A DNA stretch of 25,726 bases from a virus. Shown here one piece after another: positions 24,565-25,726 of the stretch; the stretch's first letter is position 1; every line of letters starts with the position of its first letter. A program made the position numbers and the translations under genes. The notes beneath the pieces are model-generated. The model was not told the origin of the DNA. It saw only the letters and a list, made by a program, of their open reading frames with translations, and ran no database searches. Location of the stretch: IMG/VR virus record IMGVR_UViG_3300028025_001259, positions 1-25,726 of that record; one strand, written 5' to 3'.

Positions 24565-25726
24565 CTATCCGTAGTTTTGATTCCATTGCTCTGAGAATGC
24601 ATCATCTAAGTTGATGGAGCCTCTACTTGAACGCTGGGCTCTGGTTGCCCATCTGTTCTGCTGGTACTTAACCGCCAATCCTGACTGCTGCATCAACTCG
24701 CGGATGCGAATAATCGCAAACCACAAAGCCATAACACAGTCGGTTGGGTTTCTAGTATCAGGTTTCCAGGTGATAAGTTGCTGTACTAGACTCTTCATAC
24801 CTTCCGAGCCTTCGTTAGAAGGTAACTCGATTAGGTTGTTATCCTGGAAACGTCCATCACGGACCTCACCGAAGAGCGAAGCCATAGATGCCACACCAAA
24901 GTTTGAGTCCCACTTGTTCTTGCTAGTATAGTGGGGCTTAAGTTGGCAACCATGGGTTGTACAAAAGTCTCTGAGCACATCATCAAGCACGTAGGCTTTT
25001 TGATGCGCGTTAATCTCAATACGAAGTTCCTGTGGCTTATACTTGATAATCCACTCTTCTAAAAGATTTTGAATCTTGTGAGGAGTAGGTTCTGTCATAT
25101 TGACGCAATCTAGAATATAGATACGTCCATCAGCCTTATTGTAAGTAGCAACCACCGCAGCCGTAGCACCTGCCATAGCAGGGTCAAGACCGATGATGGT
25201 ATACGTTCCTTCTATCCGCCTAGGATGTCCTGGCGTATCTGGCTTGAGCGGTCCGCGCTTGCGCATTCCGTTGACCGAACCTGCGATTGCAGCAGGTGGG
25301 AAGATGGAATCTGTCTCAACATCTTCTTGCTGATAAACCATCGCCCATACTGAGGGAGTAACCTCAGAGCGACGCTTAAATAGCGAGGGTCCATCCCACT
25401 TGGGGTATAGTCCATTCGGGAGTTGGTCATCAAGGTCGTTTTCCTGTTGGTCCGTTTCAGCCCATAGCGTTTTCCATTGCTTAGGGTCTTCGTCAAATTC
25501 TAGTACGGCTGGCATAGCGCAGTAAGTAAAGGGGCTTTTGCCACCAGTCCAATGCTCGCTGTTGCGTAGTTCACGGTAGAGGTCAATCGGAGATACGCGA
25601 GTACCGACGATAATCAACTTGCCGTGTCTACCCAGACGAGTAATAACTTCCTTCTGGAGCCACTCCATCTGCTTTTCCCACTCATGGGCGTTTGCACCCA
25701 TCACAGCATCGTCAACAATAATGAGG
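24565..25726 (-). CDS. terL: Terminase large subunit (5' end outside window)
   Basis: The frame is open to the right edge and begins LIIVDDAVMGANAHEWEK, so the Walker B motif of the packaging ATPase is the first thing visible. Walker A lies outside. LIIVGTRVSPIDLYREL matches the coupling segment. The C-terminal RNase-H-like nuclease shows its acidic residues in IIGLDPAMAGATAAV, ELRIEINAHQKAYV and NPTDCVMALWFAI. The enzyme cuts concatemeric DNA and pumps it through the portal into the prohead. It is followed 7 bases later by the portal start. An ATG/GTG near 25704 is not the true start, because it would remove Walker B. Confidence 0.92.
   Translation of the reverse strand, partial: LIIVDDAVMGANAHEWEKQMEWLQKEVITRLGRHGKLIIVGTRVSPIDLYRELRNSEHWTGGKSPFTYCAMPAVLEFDEDPKQWKTLWAETDQQENDLDDQLPNGLYPKWDGPSLFKRRSEVTPSVWAMVYQQEDVETDSIFPPAAIAGSVNGMRKRGPLKPDTPGHPRRIEGTYTIIGLDPAMAGATAAVVATYNKADGRIYILDCVNMTEPTPHKIQNLLEEWIIKYKPQELRIEINAHQKAYVLDDVLRDFCTTHGCQLKPHYTSKNKWDSNFGVASMASLFGEVRDGRFQDNNLIELPSNEGSEGMKSLVQQLITWKPDTRNPTDCVMALWFAIIRIRELMQQSGLAVKYQQNRWATRAQRSSRGSINLDDAFSEQWNQNYG

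Overview
The window is most of the late (virion and lysis) region of a tailed bacteriophage. Base composition is moderate to low GC. One long block of 25 genes on the minus strand is tightly packed, and most genes have clear AGGAG-type ribosome binding sites. No integrase, repressor, tRNA, insertion sequence or CRISPR array is visible. The mix of families suggests an aquatic phage, and an actinobacterial host is a reasonable guess. The clues are a portal and post-capsid gene resembling those of actinophages, an N4-gp56-type capsid, the DUF6321 and DUF6496 small basic proteins, and a tail-fibre segment widespread in aquatic phages. The host is inferred, not shown.

Reading the minus strand from right to left, the order is: large terminase (5' end outside the window), portal (interrupted by a one-base frameshift), an Ntn-hydrolase of the proteasome-beta/HslV family in the position of a capsid maturation protease, two small proteins, and a giant 1667-residue virion or ejection-type protein. 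Next come two further probable internal or structural proteins, a scaffold-like protein, the major capsid protein, a small post-capsid protein and a cysteine-rich protein. A histone-H1-like protein with a C-terminal LysM domain opens a run of four more tiny lysine-rich proteins. After these come a GT-A glycosyltransferase, a small protein, an adaptor-like protein, a 1370-residue tail fibre, a 44-residue fibre-associated protein and a 660-residue tail protein. The block ends with the lysis genes: a membrane/coiled-coil protein, an M15-type peptidase endolysin and a small holin-like protein.

At the left edge, the last 38 codons of a plus-strand gene converge on this block. The roughly 200-bp space between the two gene sets can fold into several stem-loops followed by a strong two-sided terminator. 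It may hold a structured RNA.

No tape-measure or tail-tube gene is present between the terminase and the lysis genes, so a short-tailed (podovirus-like) particle is the simplest reading. The order is unusual, because the giant internal-type protein lies between portal and scaffold/capsid. The most notable points are the HslV-like peptidase in the head module, the cationic-protein island with its H1-LysM fusion, the modular fibre with a seven-blade repeat framed by duplicated segments, and the intergenic RNA-like region.
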